Shown piece by piece: positions 1 through 8,842 of a stretch of DNA of 64,000 bases; positions within the stretch are counted from its first letter, which is position 1; each line of letters starts with the position of its first letter. This stretch comes from SZUA-35 sp964351995 (lineage in GTDB: Bacteria > Actinomycetota > Acidimicrobiia > Acidimicrobiales > SZUA-35), in NCBI GenBank assembly GCA_964351995.1, contig CAYGQE010000012.1, positions 1 to 64,000 of the forward strand. The letters run 5' to 3'. A program made the position numbers and the translations under genes. The notes under the pieces are model-generated. The model worked only from the letters and a program-made list of their open reading frames with translations. It was not told where the DNA came from and made no database searches.

Positions 1-1125
1 CAGCCAGCAACGTTCACCCAATCCACCGGAGAGCTGGCGGTGATGCCGGCATCGCCGATAGCCGAGGGCACGACGTTCACTGCGGTGATCAACTACAGCG
101 GCACGCCGCTCGAGGCCACCGGCTTCGGGTCGTCCACCCCCAGCGGCTGGCACACACTCCCCGACTCGGTCTACGTACTCGGTGAGCCCATTGCCGCATC
201 GACCTTCCATCCGGCCAACGATCACCCAAGCGACAAGGCCGCCTTCACCTACCGCATCACAGCGCCTACGGGCGAAACCGTCGTGGCGGTCGGCACCCTG
301 CAGAGCTCGACCGACAACGGCGACGGCACCACGACTTGGGTCTACGAGCAGCCCTTCCCCCAAACGACGTATCTCACCACACTGATGATCGGCCCGTTCG
401 AGGTGCGCGATGCCGGCGAAAGCGCCAGCGGCGTGCCCATCCGCAACGTCTTCTATGCGCCGCTGGCCGACGAGGCCGAGCCTGTCTTCGCACGGCAGGC
501 CGACATGATCGATGCGTTCGAGCCGCTGTTCGGCCCGTACCCCTTCGACGTGTACGGCTCGGCTGTGGTGAACGACAACGTCGGCGGAGCGCTCGAGACC
601 CAGACGCTCTCGGTGTTCGGCCGAGACATCGTGGGCTTCTCTGCGTTCGCTGAAGTGATCGTTGCCCACGAACTCGCGCACCAGTGGTTCGGCAATTCGG
701 TCTCGGTCGAGCGCTGGGAGGACCTCTGGCTGAATGAAGGTTTTGCCAGCTACGCAGAGGCGCTCTGGGAGGAAGCAAAGGATCCAAGCTTCGAATTTCA
801 GGACTGGATTCGGGAAGTGCTGGCCTTCGGCGGGCCGCTCGACTCCCGTGTTCACCGCCCGCCGACCAACGATCTGTTCAGTGCTTCGGTGTATCTCCGT
901 GGCGCTTTCACGTTGCACGCTCTCAGGCTCGAGATCGGCGACGATGACTTCTTCGAACTGTTGCGAACGTGGGTCGAGACCTACGGCGGGTCCAACGCCA
1001 CCACCGCCGACTTCGAAGCCATGGCCGAAGAGGTCTCAGGCCAAGAACTCAACGAGCTCTTCGAGCTGTGGCTGCGCACCGACGGGCTCCCAGCCGAGCT
1101 CGACGGCGTCAGCCTCAGCTCATGA
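1..1125 (+). CDS. M1-family zinc metallopeptidase, 5'-truncated by window edge
   Basis: Zinc aminopeptidase of the gluzincin M1 family. The catalytic HELAH motif (around position 667) is followed after 18 residues by the third zinc ligand in NEGF, the M1 signature HExxH-x18-E; the conserved WLNEGFASY block is intact. The frame is open to base 1 without a stop, and the first in-frame GTG/ATG (40-45) lies in what reads as the middle of the N-terminal beta-sandwich domain, so the true start is upstream of the window. The visible part covers the late N-terminal domain, the thermolysin-like catalytic domain and a short helical C-terminus. Fold assignment is confident; substrate is unknown, and secretion cannot be judged because the N-terminus is missing. 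Confidence 0.9.
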   Translation, partial: QPATFTQSTGELAVMPASPIAEGTTFTAVINYSGTPLEATGFGSSTPSGWHTLPDSVYVLGEPIAASTFHPANDHPSDKAAFTYRITAPTGETVVAVGTLQSSTDNGDGTTTWVYEQPFPQTTYLTTLMIGPFEVRDAGESASGVPIRNVFYAPLADEAEPVFARQADMIDAFEPLFGPYPFDVYGSAVVNDNVGGALETQTLSVFGRDIVGFSAFAEVIVAHELAHQWFGNSVSVERWEDLWLNEGFASYAEALWEEAKDPSFEFQDWIREVLAFGGPLDSRVHRPPTNDLFSASVYLRGAFTLHALRLEIGDDDFFELLRTWVETYGGSNATTADFEAMAEEVSGQELNELFELWLRTDGLPAELDGVSLSS

Positions 1126-1137
1126 TCGCGACGAGCG

Positions 1138-1554
1138 GTGATCATGGACGTCGATGAGTGCAAGAGGCGGGCTCGGGCAGGTCGCTCCGCTCGTCTCGCA
1201 ACGCATCGTTCCGATGGCGGCATCGACATGGTGCCCATCGTCTTTGCATTCGTTGGGGGTGACCTCGCGTTCGCAGTCGATCACAAACCCAAGTCGACTC
1301 AGCGACTGCAGCGCCTCGACAACATTGCTGCTGACCCTCAGGTCACGTTGCTCTTCGATCGCTACGACGACGACTGGACCCAACTGTGGTGGGTGCGCAT
1401 GCAAGGCGTCGCTCGCGAACTCAACGAACACGACCCCCGGTCAGCAGCATTGGATGCGCTCGTCGCCAAGTACCCGCAGTACTCAAACCAGCGGCCAGAC
1501 GGACCGGTCGTGCAGATCCACCCGATCGGCTGGAACGGGTGGAGTTACTCCTGA
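1138..1554 (+). CDS. PPOX-class (pyridoxamine 5'-phosphate oxidase fold) F420/flavin-dependent protein, Rv0121-like
   Basis: Small split-barrel flavoprotein-fold enzyme of about 137 residues, resembling the actinobacterial TIGR03668 (Rv0121) group. Motifs seen are an N-terminal ARLATHRSDG beta-strand pair, VDHKPKS, and a C-terminal PVVQIHPI...W segment typical of that subgroup. Members bind F420 or FMN; the cofactor here is not decided by the sequence. GTG 1138 and ATG 1144 are both possible starts, 12 or 18 bp after the M1 peptidase stop, so the two genes may be co-transcribed. Nothing in the neighbourhood identifies a substrate. Confidence 0.8.
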   Translation: MIMDVDECKRRARAGRSARLATHRSDGGIDMVPIVFAFVGGDLAFAVDHKPKSTQRLQRLDNIAADPQVTLLFDRYDDDWTQLWWVRMQGVARELNEHDPRSAALDALVAKYPQYSNQRPDGPVVQIHPIGWNGWSYS

Positions 1555-1626
1555 GCATGCGGGCCATTGTCCCGGACAGCTGACGTACAGCTGCGTGACC
1601 GCTCTCCGCCACGCCGTTCGCGTCGC

Positions 1627-2646
1627 TCACTTACCCGGTGCCACCACGATCTTGGAGCGAACGTGGCCGGTGCCGATCTCGGCCAGCGCCCCGGCCACGC
1701 CGTCGAGTCCAACGACCTGCTGAATCTGTGGCTTCAGCCGCCCATCGACCAACAACTCGCCGAGGAAATCGAGGTCCTCCCTGACGGGAGCGGCAGTGAA
1801 CTGGTGGAACGACTGACTCGCCCGCTTGAACCCCAGCATGGTTTTCACCATGTGAGGTAGTGGATCGAGCCAAGGGTTGCCCTTCGGACCGCTGATCAGC
1901 ACGAAGCGACCGCCAGGCCGCAGCACGCTCCGGCACTCTTTGGCTGACCGATTGCCGACGCCGTCGAACATCACATCGAAGCGAGCGCCGCCGGCGACGA
2001 AGTCGTCTGTGGTGTAGTCGACAACCTGATCGGCGCCGAGGGAGCGGACCATCTCGACATTGCGACCGCTGCAGACAGCGGTGACTTCTGCACCGAGCGC
2101 CTTGGCGATCTGCACCGCAAAGGTGCCAACTCCACCAGCCGCACCGTTGATCAAAACATGCTCACCGGGCTGCACTTCGGCGTGTGTGCGAAGACCCTGG
2201 ACCGCCGTGAGTCCAGCGACTGGCGTGGCTCCGGCGTCTTGCCACGACACACCCTCAGGTTTGCGAGCAACCCCCTGCGGCTTGGTCGTCAGGTACTCTC
2301 CGAATCCTCCGCCATTCGTCTCGCCGAAGACCTCGTCACCGACGGCAAAGTCGGTCACGCCGGGGCCGAGCGCAACCACGGTGCCAGCGACATCAGCGCC
2401 GTCGATCTTCCGTTTCGGCGAACGCAGACCTTCCATCAAACGGAGGAAGTACGGGGTGCCGGTTCGCATGTGCCAGTCGAGCGCATTGAGCGACGACGCC
2501 TCGACCTTCACAAGCATCTGCCCATCGGCAGGTTCCGGGACCTTGACCTCTTGGACCGACAAGACCTCGGGTCCGCCGTAGCCCGAGCCCACGACGGCGC
2601 TCATGGTCGTGGGCGGGCTCTTGGTGGTGGCAGACGGGGTCGACAT
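1627..2646 (-). CDS. Zinc-independent MDR-family NAD(P)-dependent alcohol dehydrogenase / quinone oxidoreductase-like
   Basis: Medium-chain dehydrogenase/reductase of 339 residues, QOR-like. The N-terminal GroES-like domain carries SSLNALDWHMR and GDEVFG; the Rossmann domain has the NADP-binding AAGGVG motif at residues 169-174. No catalytic- or structural-zinc cysteine cluster is visible, which fits the zinc-independent quinone-reductase branch. It reduces an unknown carbonyl or quinone using NAD(P)H. The gene is divergent from a TetR regulator; a strong inverted repeat lies in the 79-bp gap between them, so it is probably the target of that regulator. The first 14 residues are low-complexity and an internal ATG at residue 15 could be the start, leaving a conventional MDR N-terminus. 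Confidence 0.9.
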   Translation of the reverse strand: MSTPSATTKSPPTTMSAVVGSGYGGPEVLSVQEVKVPEPADGQMLVKVEASSLNALDWHMRTGTPYFLRLMEGLRSPKRKIDGADVAGTVVALGPGVTDFAVGDEVFGETNGGGFGEYLTTKPQGVARKPEGVSWQDAGATPVAGLTAVQGLRTHAEVQPGEHVLINGAAGGVGTFAVQIAKALGAEVTAVCSGRNVEMVRSLGADQVVDYTTDDFVAGGARFDVMFDGVGNRSAKECRSVLRPGGRFVLISGPKGNPWLDPLPHMVKTMLGFKRASQSFHQFTAAPVREDLDFLGELLVDGRLKPQIQQVVGLDGVAGALAEIGTGHVRSKIVVAPGK

Positions 2647-2662
2647 GGGGCATCCTTGGGTT

Positions 2663-2700
2663 GACGTACACCGTACGTTGTAGAACGTACAGCGTACGTC
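2663..2700. promoter_or_regulatory. Operator-like inverted repeat between the MDR and TetR genes
   Basis: Two 17-bp arms (2663-2679 and 2684-2700), complementary except at two positions, separated by the 4-bp spacer GTAG. Each arm is built from GTAC-containing blocks. Position between divergent regulator and enzyme genes, size and symmetry fit a TetR-family operator controlling both; binding is inferred. Confidence 0.75.
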
Positions 2701-2725
2701 GTCAAGAGATTCCGAAGGAAGAGCG

Positions 2726-3400
2726 ATGCCAGAAGACGTCTCACCAACCGTTGACGACGGTCAGAACCCACACACGCGGCCACCACTCACGCAGGGTGTC
2801 ATCGTCCAGGCCGCCATCGCCATCGCCGACAGAGAAGGCGTGGCCAAGCTCAGCATGCGGCACCTCGCCAGGACCTTGGGCTTCGAAGTCATGTCGCTCT
2901 ACAACCACGTGGCCAACAAGAACGAACTGCTGGCCTTGATGCTCGAAGCCGTCGCTGACGAGGTTGATGATCCGCCCGACATCGACCCGATGCAGGCAAT
3001 CCGTGCGCACGCGATCTCGACCCACGACGCCTTCCTTCGTCACCGATGGGTTCCCGCTCTGTGGCTCCAGCACCTGCCCGGCTCGACCCGAACGCAGTCA
3101 ATGGAGGATCTCCTTCGGCTGCTCGACGAAAGCGGTCTCGCCCCGGACCTCGCCCACTTCGGCTTCCATGCCGTCAACAACCACGTCCTCGGCCACACGA
3201 TGCAGCAGATCGGCATGACGGTTGGGCTGGAAAACCCAGAACAGGTCATGAACGACTTCATCGCTGGGCTTTCAGCCGATGGCCACCCCCACATGATCAA
3301 CCATGTTCAACAACACATCGACGGCGAAGACGGCAACAGCTTTGAACTGGTGCTCGACCTCATCCTCGATGGTCTGGTGCGAATGAACAACGAGCGCTGA
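2726..3400 (+). CDS. TetR-family transcriptional regulator (TetR_C-type ligand domain)
   Basis: Repressor-type regulator of 224 residues. The N-terminal helix-turn-helix spans about residues 22-68, with the typical AIAIADREG and MRHLARTLGFEVMSLYNHVANKNEL segments (split here: the recognition region is LGFEVMSLYNHV). The rest is an all-helical ligand-binding domain of the TetR_C type. A Shine-Dalgarno-like GGAAGAG lies just upstream of ATG 2726. It is divergently transcribed from the MDR oxidoreductase across the 2663-2700 inverted repeat, so it most likely represses that enzyme and itself and is relieved by a small hydrophobic ligand. The ligand is unknown. Confidence 0.9.
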   Translation: MPEDVSPTVDDGQNPHTRPPLTQGVIVQAAIAIADREGVAKLSMRHLARTLGFEVMSLYNHVANKNELLALMLEAVADEVDDPPDIDPMQAIRAHAISTHDAFLRHRWVPALWLQHLPGSTRTQSMEDLLRLLDESGLAPDLAHFGFHAVNNHVLGHTMQQIGMTVGLENPEQVMNDFIAGLSADGHPHMINHVQQHIDGEDGNSFELVLDLILDGLVRMNNER

Positions 3401-3405
3401 GAACG

Positions 3406-5223
3406 TCAGCTGGCCACATACCGGCTGATGAACTCGGCGACATCACAGCCGCAACCGTGGCCGCAATCCAGATACGGCGTCGAGCCAGCGACCTCTTTGT
3501 CGGCGATCGAGCCAGCCACTCGGGTCTTCTGGAGTCCCTCGGGGACGGGGAACCAACGGCCCTCGAACACACTGCCCCGCACGGGAATCCGACCCAGATC
3601 GGTCGGGTCGACGGTGAATGGATCGTCGGCCAGCACCGTCAAATTCGCGACCTTGCCGATCTCGATCGAACCGAGCTCGTCTTCGCGACGCCACGAGTGG
3701 GCAGCACCGAGCGTGACGGCGTGCAGCGCCTGATGCACTGTGATGCGCTGCTCCGGCGCCGCCACCCGGCCTGACACCGTGATGCGGTTCACAGCGAACG
3801 ACGCCATCATCATCGGATCAGCTGGCCCCATGGGCAGGTCGGAATGCAACGACAGCGGTATGCCCCGCTCGACAACCGACCTGGCTCGCACCATCACGTC
3901 GGCCCGTTCAGGGCCAAGACCGATCTCGGAGTACTTGTCGGCGAACCCGACAGGGTAGTAGGGGTTGGCCGACACGACCGCCCGCAGCTTGGCGATGCGG
4001 TCGATCTGGGCCTCGGTCGAGTTGGCGAAGTGGACGATCACTGTTCGGTGGTCGATGCGAGGGTGGCGTTCCATTGCCGCTTCGATGATGTCGAGCAGCA
4101 CTTCGAGGCCCAGGTCACCGTTCACGTGGATGTGGATCTGCCAGCCAGCATTCCAATAGACGTCGAACATCCGCTCGAGTTCGTCTGGCTCGAGCAGCCA
4201 CTCGCCGTGGTGGTCGGGATTCACCTTCCCATCGGCTCCGAGATAGCCGTCCTGCATCTGCATCATCTGCGAGATGATCGCTCCGTCGGCAAACAGCTTG
4301 ACCTGCTTGTCGACGACTGAGACCTTGCCCTCTGGAGCTCTTGCCACCTGTTCGTCGGCGTCGGCGATGATTGCCTCGTTGGGGATGCCCTTCACTGACT
4401 GCGTGCGCCCATCGACGAGGAAGGTCGAGGTGAAGGGCACGTCGTCAGCACCGAGGATCTCTTGGTACAGGTGCCATGGTTCGACTCGCCACGCAATACC
4501 CGGCTCGTTGATCGCTGTCACGCCGTGCATGTGCAGGTACTCGGCCAGCTGCGCCAGCCCGATCCGGAACCGCTCCTCGGTGAGAAAGCGCGGCATGAGG
4601 ATCGGTGAGAGCAGCACCATCCAGCCGTTCTCCCAGAAGTGCCCTCGGTCGACGTCGACCATCTCGCTGGCGGGACCGAGCCCCGCCATGCTCGCGGCGG
4701 TGATTTCCAACGCTTCGAGGGCTGCGGTGTTCAAGAACCACTCGTGGCACGAACGCTGCCACACCGCCGCCGGTCGGTCGCCAACGAGTTCGTCCAGGCG
4801 AGCTCGGCTCAACTCGCCGTGCCAGAGGCTGTGGAAGCCCCACGAGAAGAGCCACTCCCCCGTCGCCAGGCGCTCGTGGGATGCCCGCATCCGCTCGTCG
4901 TATTCCTCGGGCGTTGTCGCCGCCGGGAACGTTCGGCGAGGCATCACCCAAGCTTCGGGGGCGATCACTTCGGTGGTCAACGTGCTGGCACCGAGCAACG
5001 GGTGCAGGTGTTGGTCGATCAGCCCGGGAACGACCACATCGTTGGCGAACGTGTCATCGACCGTCTGCACCGTGTCGCCGAGCGAAGCAATGACGTCGTC
5101 GAGCGAGCCGACGGCAACGATACGACCGTCGGCAACGGCGACCGCCTCGGCTCGGGGCTGTAGGGGATCCATCGTGATCACGGACTTCGCAAGATGGACA
5201 ACGACACCGTTGGGTTCGGACAC
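3406..5223 (-). CDS. Amidohydrolase family 3 (YtcJ-like) metal-dependent hydrolase
   Basis: About 605-residue member of amidohydrolase_3. N-terminal strand NGVVVHLAKSVITMD and AVAVADGRIVAVG are typical of the composite beta domain. The DQHLHP motif supplies the HxH metal ligands, IHIHVNGDLG the later histidine, and HSDLPMGPADP the catalytic-type aspartate. YtcJ-like enzymes hydrolyse exocyclic amide or formamide bonds on largely unknown substrates. The C-terminus has an unusual Cys/His cluster (DCGHGCGCD) that could bind metal. Start uncertain: GTG 5223 gives an M-S-E-P N-terminus; a TTG at 5259 abutting the upstream stop would add 12 residues. It is downstream of, and probably co-transcribed with, the lipoprotein gene. 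Confidence 0.85.
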   Translation of the reverse strand: MSEPNGVVVHLAKSVITMDPLQPRAEAVAVADGRIVAVGSLDDVIASLGDTVQTVDDTFANDVVVPGLIDQHLHPLLGASTLTTEVIAPEAWVMPRRTFPAATTPEEYDERMRASHERLATGEWLFSWGFHSLWHGELSRARLDELVGDRPAAVWQRSCHEWFLNTAALEALEITAASMAGLGPASEMVDVDRGHFWENGWMVLLSPILMPRFLTEERFRIGLAQLAEYLHMHGVTAINEPGIAWRVEPWHLYQEILGADDVPFTSTFLVDGRTQSVKGIPNEAIIADADEQVARAPEGKVSVVDKQVKLFADGAIISQMMQMQDGYLGADGKVNPDHHGEWLLEPDELERMFDVYWNAGWQIHIHVNGDLGLEVLLDIIEAAMERHPRIDHRTVIVHFANSTEAQIDRIAKLRAVVSANPYYPVGFADKYSEIGLGPERADVMVRARSVVERGIPLSLHSDLPMGPADPMMMASFAVNRITVSGRVAAPEQRITVHQALHAVTLGAAHSWRREDELGSIEIGKVANLTVLADDPFTVDPTDLGRIPVRGSVFEGRWFPVPEGLQKTRVAGSIADKEVAGSTPYLDCGHGCGCDVAEFISRYVAS

Positions 5224-5259
5224 ACCCGGAACGTAGAGCGACCCACTCCAGCTTGGCAA

Positions 5260-6324
5260 TCACTGGCCCGTGGCCGGCGGGTCACCCAGAAGAACCGGAA
5301 CACCCATCGTGTCAAAGAGCGACACCGTCCCGGTCTCCACCTCGATCGCTGCCACCTTGAAACCCGGCCCCTCGGAACCCCCAGCGTTCGGCGACTGCCC
5401 AACTTCAGTGACAACGAATCGATCATTGAAGAACAATGGGGTCAACAGCGTCGCAGGCAAGACCAACTCCAGCACGACATCGCCGCTTTCGACCCCCCGA
5501 ATCACGACTCTGCTTGTGTCGAAGGCGGAAATCACGCCCTCACGCGGACCGCCGTCGTCAATCGTGAGATCGGCATAGGCAACGAAGGCACCGGATGGGT
5601 CGAGAACCGCACCAAAGGTCGTGTCGTTGGAAACAAGGGAGCCGTCGACGCGACCGATCTGCTCGTTCCCCTCCGCATCGCCGAACACCAAGAGCTCGAT
5701 GCCGCCGCGCTCGATCGTCCGCTCCCATTCGCCTTCTCCGTTCGAGTCGTATGCCGAGAACGGCACCTCGTCGACGACCAAGCCGGAACGGCAGTCGACC
5801 ATGAACGACCCGGGAGTCGAGACCTGCTCGACCTGCGCAAACCACACCCCAGCTCGCATGCCGATCGCGTTTCCAACCACGTCGGCAGAGTCCACGACCG
5901 CGGGATAGCTACAGCGAACAGAGTCGTCCGCTGCGCTGACAAAGGCACCCTCGGCGTACATCCAGCCGTTTCCAGTCGGTTCATGTACGAATGGGTTCGC
6001 CACTCCATGGGACACGACCTCTCGCTCTCCGTTGCGGTGGATCTCGACCTCGTCACCTCTCGCCAGCACCAACGTCTCACCGTCCCGGAGTACCAACGCA
6101 GCGAGGTCGCCGCCCTGATCCTCGAACTCGACAACAGGCACATCAGATCCGTTCGTGCTCGGTGTCGATGTCGATGTTTCCGGGATCGTTGTTGACGGCA
6201 CCGACGTCAGCTCAGCCAAAGGAAGGGAAGCCGAAGAGGCCGACGTCTCGGCTTCGGACGAGCAGCTGGCAGCAAGCAGACACACAGCTGCCAGACCAAA
6301 CACCCGAACCCTCGCACTGCTCAC
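5260..6324 (-). CDS. Hypothetical secreted lipoprotein
   Basis: About 354 residues starting at GTG 6324. A basic start (SSARVRV), hydrophobic stretch and LAASC lipobox with cysteine 21 mark a signal-peptidase-II lipoprotein. A Ser/Thr-rich linker (about residues 22-60) follows, then a beta-rich domain containing repeated strand motifs such as ALVLRDGETLVLARGDE, compatible with a beta-propeller or similar extracellular fold. No enzyme signature was recognised. The longest open frame starts 15 codons earlier, but the GTG start places the signal peptide correctly. Its stop lies 36 bp before the chosen amidohydrolase start, so the pair may form an operon. Function unknown. Confidence 0.75.
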   Translation of the reverse strand: MSSARVRVFGLAAVCLLAASCSSEAETSASSASLPLAELTSVPSTTIPETSTSTPSTNGSDVPVVEFEDQGGDLAALVLRDGETLVLARGDEVEIHRNGEREVVSHGVANPFVHEPTGNGWMYAEGAFVSAADDSVRCSYPAVVDSADVVGNAIGMRAGVWFAQVEQVSTPGSFMVDCRSGLVVDEVPFSAYDSNGEGEWERTIERGGIELLVFGDAEGNEQIGRVDGSLVSNDTTFGAVLDPSGAFVAYADLTIDDGGPREGVISAFDTSRVVIRGVESGDVVLELVLPATLLTPLFFNDRFVVTEVGQSPNAGGSEGPGFKVAAIEVETGTVSLFDTMGVPVLLGDPPATGQ

Positions 6325-6569
6325 GACGACAACCTCCTCGACAAGCGGCACCCGAAGCAAGCGGGGCAACCTCTGGCCCTGAGGTTCTCATATCAGGGCT
6401 CAGCGCCATCGTCGCGACGCGACGCACGCCTGCGTGGTCGTTGCGGAGCAAGCCGCACACGGATGCGTCAACCAGAGTTGTGCTTGGTGGGACCTGACCC
6501 CGGAAGAGATGTGTGGCAGCATCCGATCCGACGTCCATCATGCGCGGTGACGTTCAACAAGGAGAAGCC

Positions 6570-7724
6570 ATGTCCGGTGATGCAACCATGCGGGAGTTCG
6601 GCGCCAGTTCGCCAGTGCCCGAGTTCGACAACCCAGCCTTCACGCCACTGGACAAGCCGTTGTCCGAAGCGAGAGTCGCCATCGTGACCTCCGCAGCGCT
6701 CCACAAGGCAACCGATGATGCGTTCAGCCAAGGCGACACCTCGTTCCGTTCGATCGACCGAGCCGACCGAGATCTCGTGCTCGGCCACTGGAGCCCCAAC
6801 TTCGACCGCAGCGGGTTCCAGCTCGACTTGAACGTGGTCTACCCGATCGATCGCCTCGAGGAACTGGCTGCTGCCGGTGTCATTGGATCGGTCTCGCCTC
6901 ACCACTACGCCTTTGCCGGCAACCAGCCAGACACCGTCAGCGAGCTCCGCCTCGACACCGGGCCAGCCTGCGCCGAGAGCTTGATCGCCGACGATGTCGA
7001 CGTGGTGCTCCTCACCCCGGTTTGACCCCTCTGCACGCGTACCGTGAGTACGCTCGCCCACGTCTTCGAAGCTGCTGGACTCTCCACCATCGTGCTCGCC
7101 TCGATGAGGGAAGTCGCCGAGCGCATCGCTCCCCCTCGCACGCTCTATTGCGAGTTCCCACTGGGCCGGCCGCTCGGTCACCCCGGCGACGTCGAATTCC
7201 AGACCGACGTGATCACCAGAGGTCTCGCCCTCCTTGATTCGTCGGAGTCGGTCTTCGAAACGCACCCAGTCGTGATCGAGTCCGACGAGACGCCGATGAG
7301 CTGCACCATCCCTCCCCGCTTCGACCCGAACCTGCCTGCCGCGGTCGACGAGGCGCAGGGACTTCGTGCCGCCTATGACCGCGCCGTGGCCAAGCGTGGC
7401 GTCACCTCGGTCGGTCGAGTGCTCGGCCCCGATGAGATTCCCGCAGCCCTTGGCGTGCTGCACCAGTGGGCCGAGGGCACGCCGATGGCCGACGCCGAGT
7501 TGCCGGGCAAGAACACCGTCGCCGTCGCTCACGACATCCGCACCTACTACGAAGAAGCTGCGATGGAGCTGGCCACCGGCCCCACGCCGGGTGGCCGCGC
7601 CGCCGAAGCCTGGTTCTTCGAAGCCACCGAAGCAGGCAAGACCATGCTGGCCGCTCGCGCCGCAATGAAAGAGCAGGAAGCACCCTTCCCGTTCTGGTTC
7701 TACATGGCCCCGGCCCATCGATAG
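6570..7724 (+). CDS. GrdB-family (glycine/sarcosine/betaine reductase selenoprotein B-like) protein with in-frame UGA read as selenocysteine
   Basis: A 384-residue protein if TGA 7023-7025 is decoded as selenocysteine 152. Upstream, DLNVVYPIDRLEELAA and the VSPHHYAF segment, and downstream, a CEFPLGRPLG segment, match the selenoprotein-B reductase family, whose cysteine homologues carry a CPxC motif at exactly this place; here it reads U152-P-L-C155. The frame continues for 233 codons after the TGA with no frameshift, and a SECIS-like hairpin begins 12 nt after it. ATG 6570 has a strong AAGGAGAAG ribosome site. It is first gene of an operon with nitronate monooxygenase, CoA transferase and homocysteine methyltransferase. 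Family members reduce C-N, C-S or S-S type bonds; the substrate here is unknown. Ordinary gene calling would split it in two. No selA, selB or tRNA-Sec is in the window. Confidence 0.85.
7037..7053 (+). promoter_or_regulatory. SECIS-like hairpin downstream of in-frame UGA
   Basis: Perfect 6-bp stem GCGTAC/GTACGC closing a 5-nt loop CGTGA, extended after a 2x2 internal loop by an outer 2-bp GC helix (7033-7034 with 7056-7057). The loop starts 18 nt after the TGA. Bacterial SECIS elements lie within coding sequence just 3' of UGA, with a small apical loop bearing a guanine in its first two positions, as here (second position G). Confidence 0.7.
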
Positions 7725-7731
7725 GAGCGCA

Positions 7732-8829
7732 ATGACCGATCGCTCACCCCTGCACACTCCGCTCTGTGATGAGCTGGGCGCCACTCACGCCATCTTCGGG
7801 TTCACTCATTCCCTCGACGCGGCGATCGCCATCACCAAGAACGGCGGCATCGGCATCTGGGGCGCCACGCGAAGCACACCGGAAGAGATCGAGGTCGGCC
7901 TCACTCGAATGGATGCCGAGCTCGGCGACCTCCCCTATGGGATCGACCTCGTGATCCCGCCCGGCATGCCCGAGCGAGACAACCGTGACGAGATCGAGGC
8001 GGCGATCCCAGACGAGCACCGGGCCTTCGTGGCTGAATTGCGTGAGCGCTTCGATGTGCCCGACGATGGCGAGCCGGGTATGCGCTCGCGGTTCGTTCGC
8101 AGCGAAGACGTGGCTCGCAAGCAAGTCGATGTGGCCATGGACTCGAATCTGAAGGTGTTGGCCCTTGGCATCGGCAGCCCCGAGTGGGTGATCGGCCCGG
8201 CCAAGCAGCGGGGCATGAAGATGATCAGTCTCGTCGGCCAGCCCAAGCACGCCGAGAAGGCCCTGCGAGCCGGCGCTGACATGCTTGTCGCTCAGGGTTA
8301 CGACGCCGGTGCTCACACCGGCACGGTGGGAACGTTCTCGCTTGTACCTCGCATCGTCGACATGGCCGGCGACGCACCCGTGATCGCAGCCGGCGGTGTC
8401 GCCACCGGCCGCCACATCGCAGCGTCGTTGGCGATGGGCGCTCAAGGCGTGTGGCTCGGCACCGCATGGCTGCTCTGCGAAGAGGAACACACCCACCCCG
8501 AGATCGCCGCCAAGCTGATGGCAGCCGAGAGCGCCGACACCGTGATCTCTCGAGCGGACAGCGGCAAGACGCTGCGCCAAGTCCGCACTGCATGGAGCGA
8601 TGCTTGGGCAGCCGACGATGCGCCCGCCCCACTCAAGATGCCGTACCAGGACATCCTCGTCGGGGATGTACTCGGCCAGATCGAACGCCACGAGGTAGCA
8701 CCCCTCATGCACTCACCTGCGGGGCAGAGCATTGCGTACTTCGATGCGCCAACAACCGTGGCCGAGGTGATGGCAGGGCTCGTGGAAGAAACCGGAGCCA
8801 CCCTCGACCGACTCGCCGGTCAAAGTTGA
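7732..8829 (+). CDS. Nitronate monooxygenase family FMN oxidoreductase
   Basis: A 365-residue TIM-barrel flavoenzyme of the NMO/2-nitropropane dioxygenase family. Diagnostic segments: AQGYDAGAHTG (the family's GxEAGGH-like flavin/active-site loop), VIAAGGVATGRHIAASLAMGAQGVWLGT (phosphate-binding loop of FMN, seen as AAGGVATG and GAQGVWLG), and NGGIGIWGA near the N-terminus. The family oxidises alkyl nitronates with O2, but many genomic members act on unknown substrates. It lies 7 bp after the selenoprotein gene and 13 bp before the CoA transferase, so it is clearly in the operon; the ribosome site AGGAG lies at the end of the preceding gene. Confidence 0.9.
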   Translation: MTDRSPLHTPLCDELGATHAIFGFTHSLDAAIAITKNGGIGIWGATRSTPEEIEVGLTRMDAELGDLPYGIDLVIPPGMPERDNRDEIEAAIPDEHRAFVAELRERFDVPDDGEPGMRSRFVRSEDVARKQVDVAMDSNLKVLALGIGSPEWVIGPAKQRGMKMISLVGQPKHAEKALRAGADMLVAQGYDAGAHTGTVGTFSLVPRIVDMAGDAPVIAAGGVATGRHIAASLAMGAQGVWLGTAWLLCEEEHTHPEIAAKLMAAESADTVISRADSGKTLRQVRTAWSDAWAADDAPAPLKMPYQDILVGDVLGQIERHEVAPLMHSPAGQSIAYFDAPTTVAEVMAGLVEETGATLDRLAGQS

Positions 8830-8842
8830 TGGGCAAGCACTG

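Noticed and set aside
4274..5236. 320-residue plus-strand ORF antisense to the amidohydrolase
   Set aside because: Low-complexity Ser/Arg-rich shadow; amidohydrolase motifs are clear on the minus strand.
6480..6500. GGGACCTGACCCC block as a partner of the 30618 repeat
   Set aside because: Shares only a few bases with the arm; not a convincing second copy.
7023..7025. TGA as a nonsense mutation or pseudogene
   Set aside because: No frameshift, both halves keep family motifs, the TGA replaces the first Cys of CPxC, and a SECIS-like hairpin follows. Cannot be fully excluded without sel genes.
6468..7784. 438-residue minus-strand ORF across the selenoprotein gene
   Set aside because: Longer than either sense piece but Gly/Arg-rich with no recognisable family; the sense strand has GrdB-family motifs on both sides of the TGA, a ribosome site and operon continuity.
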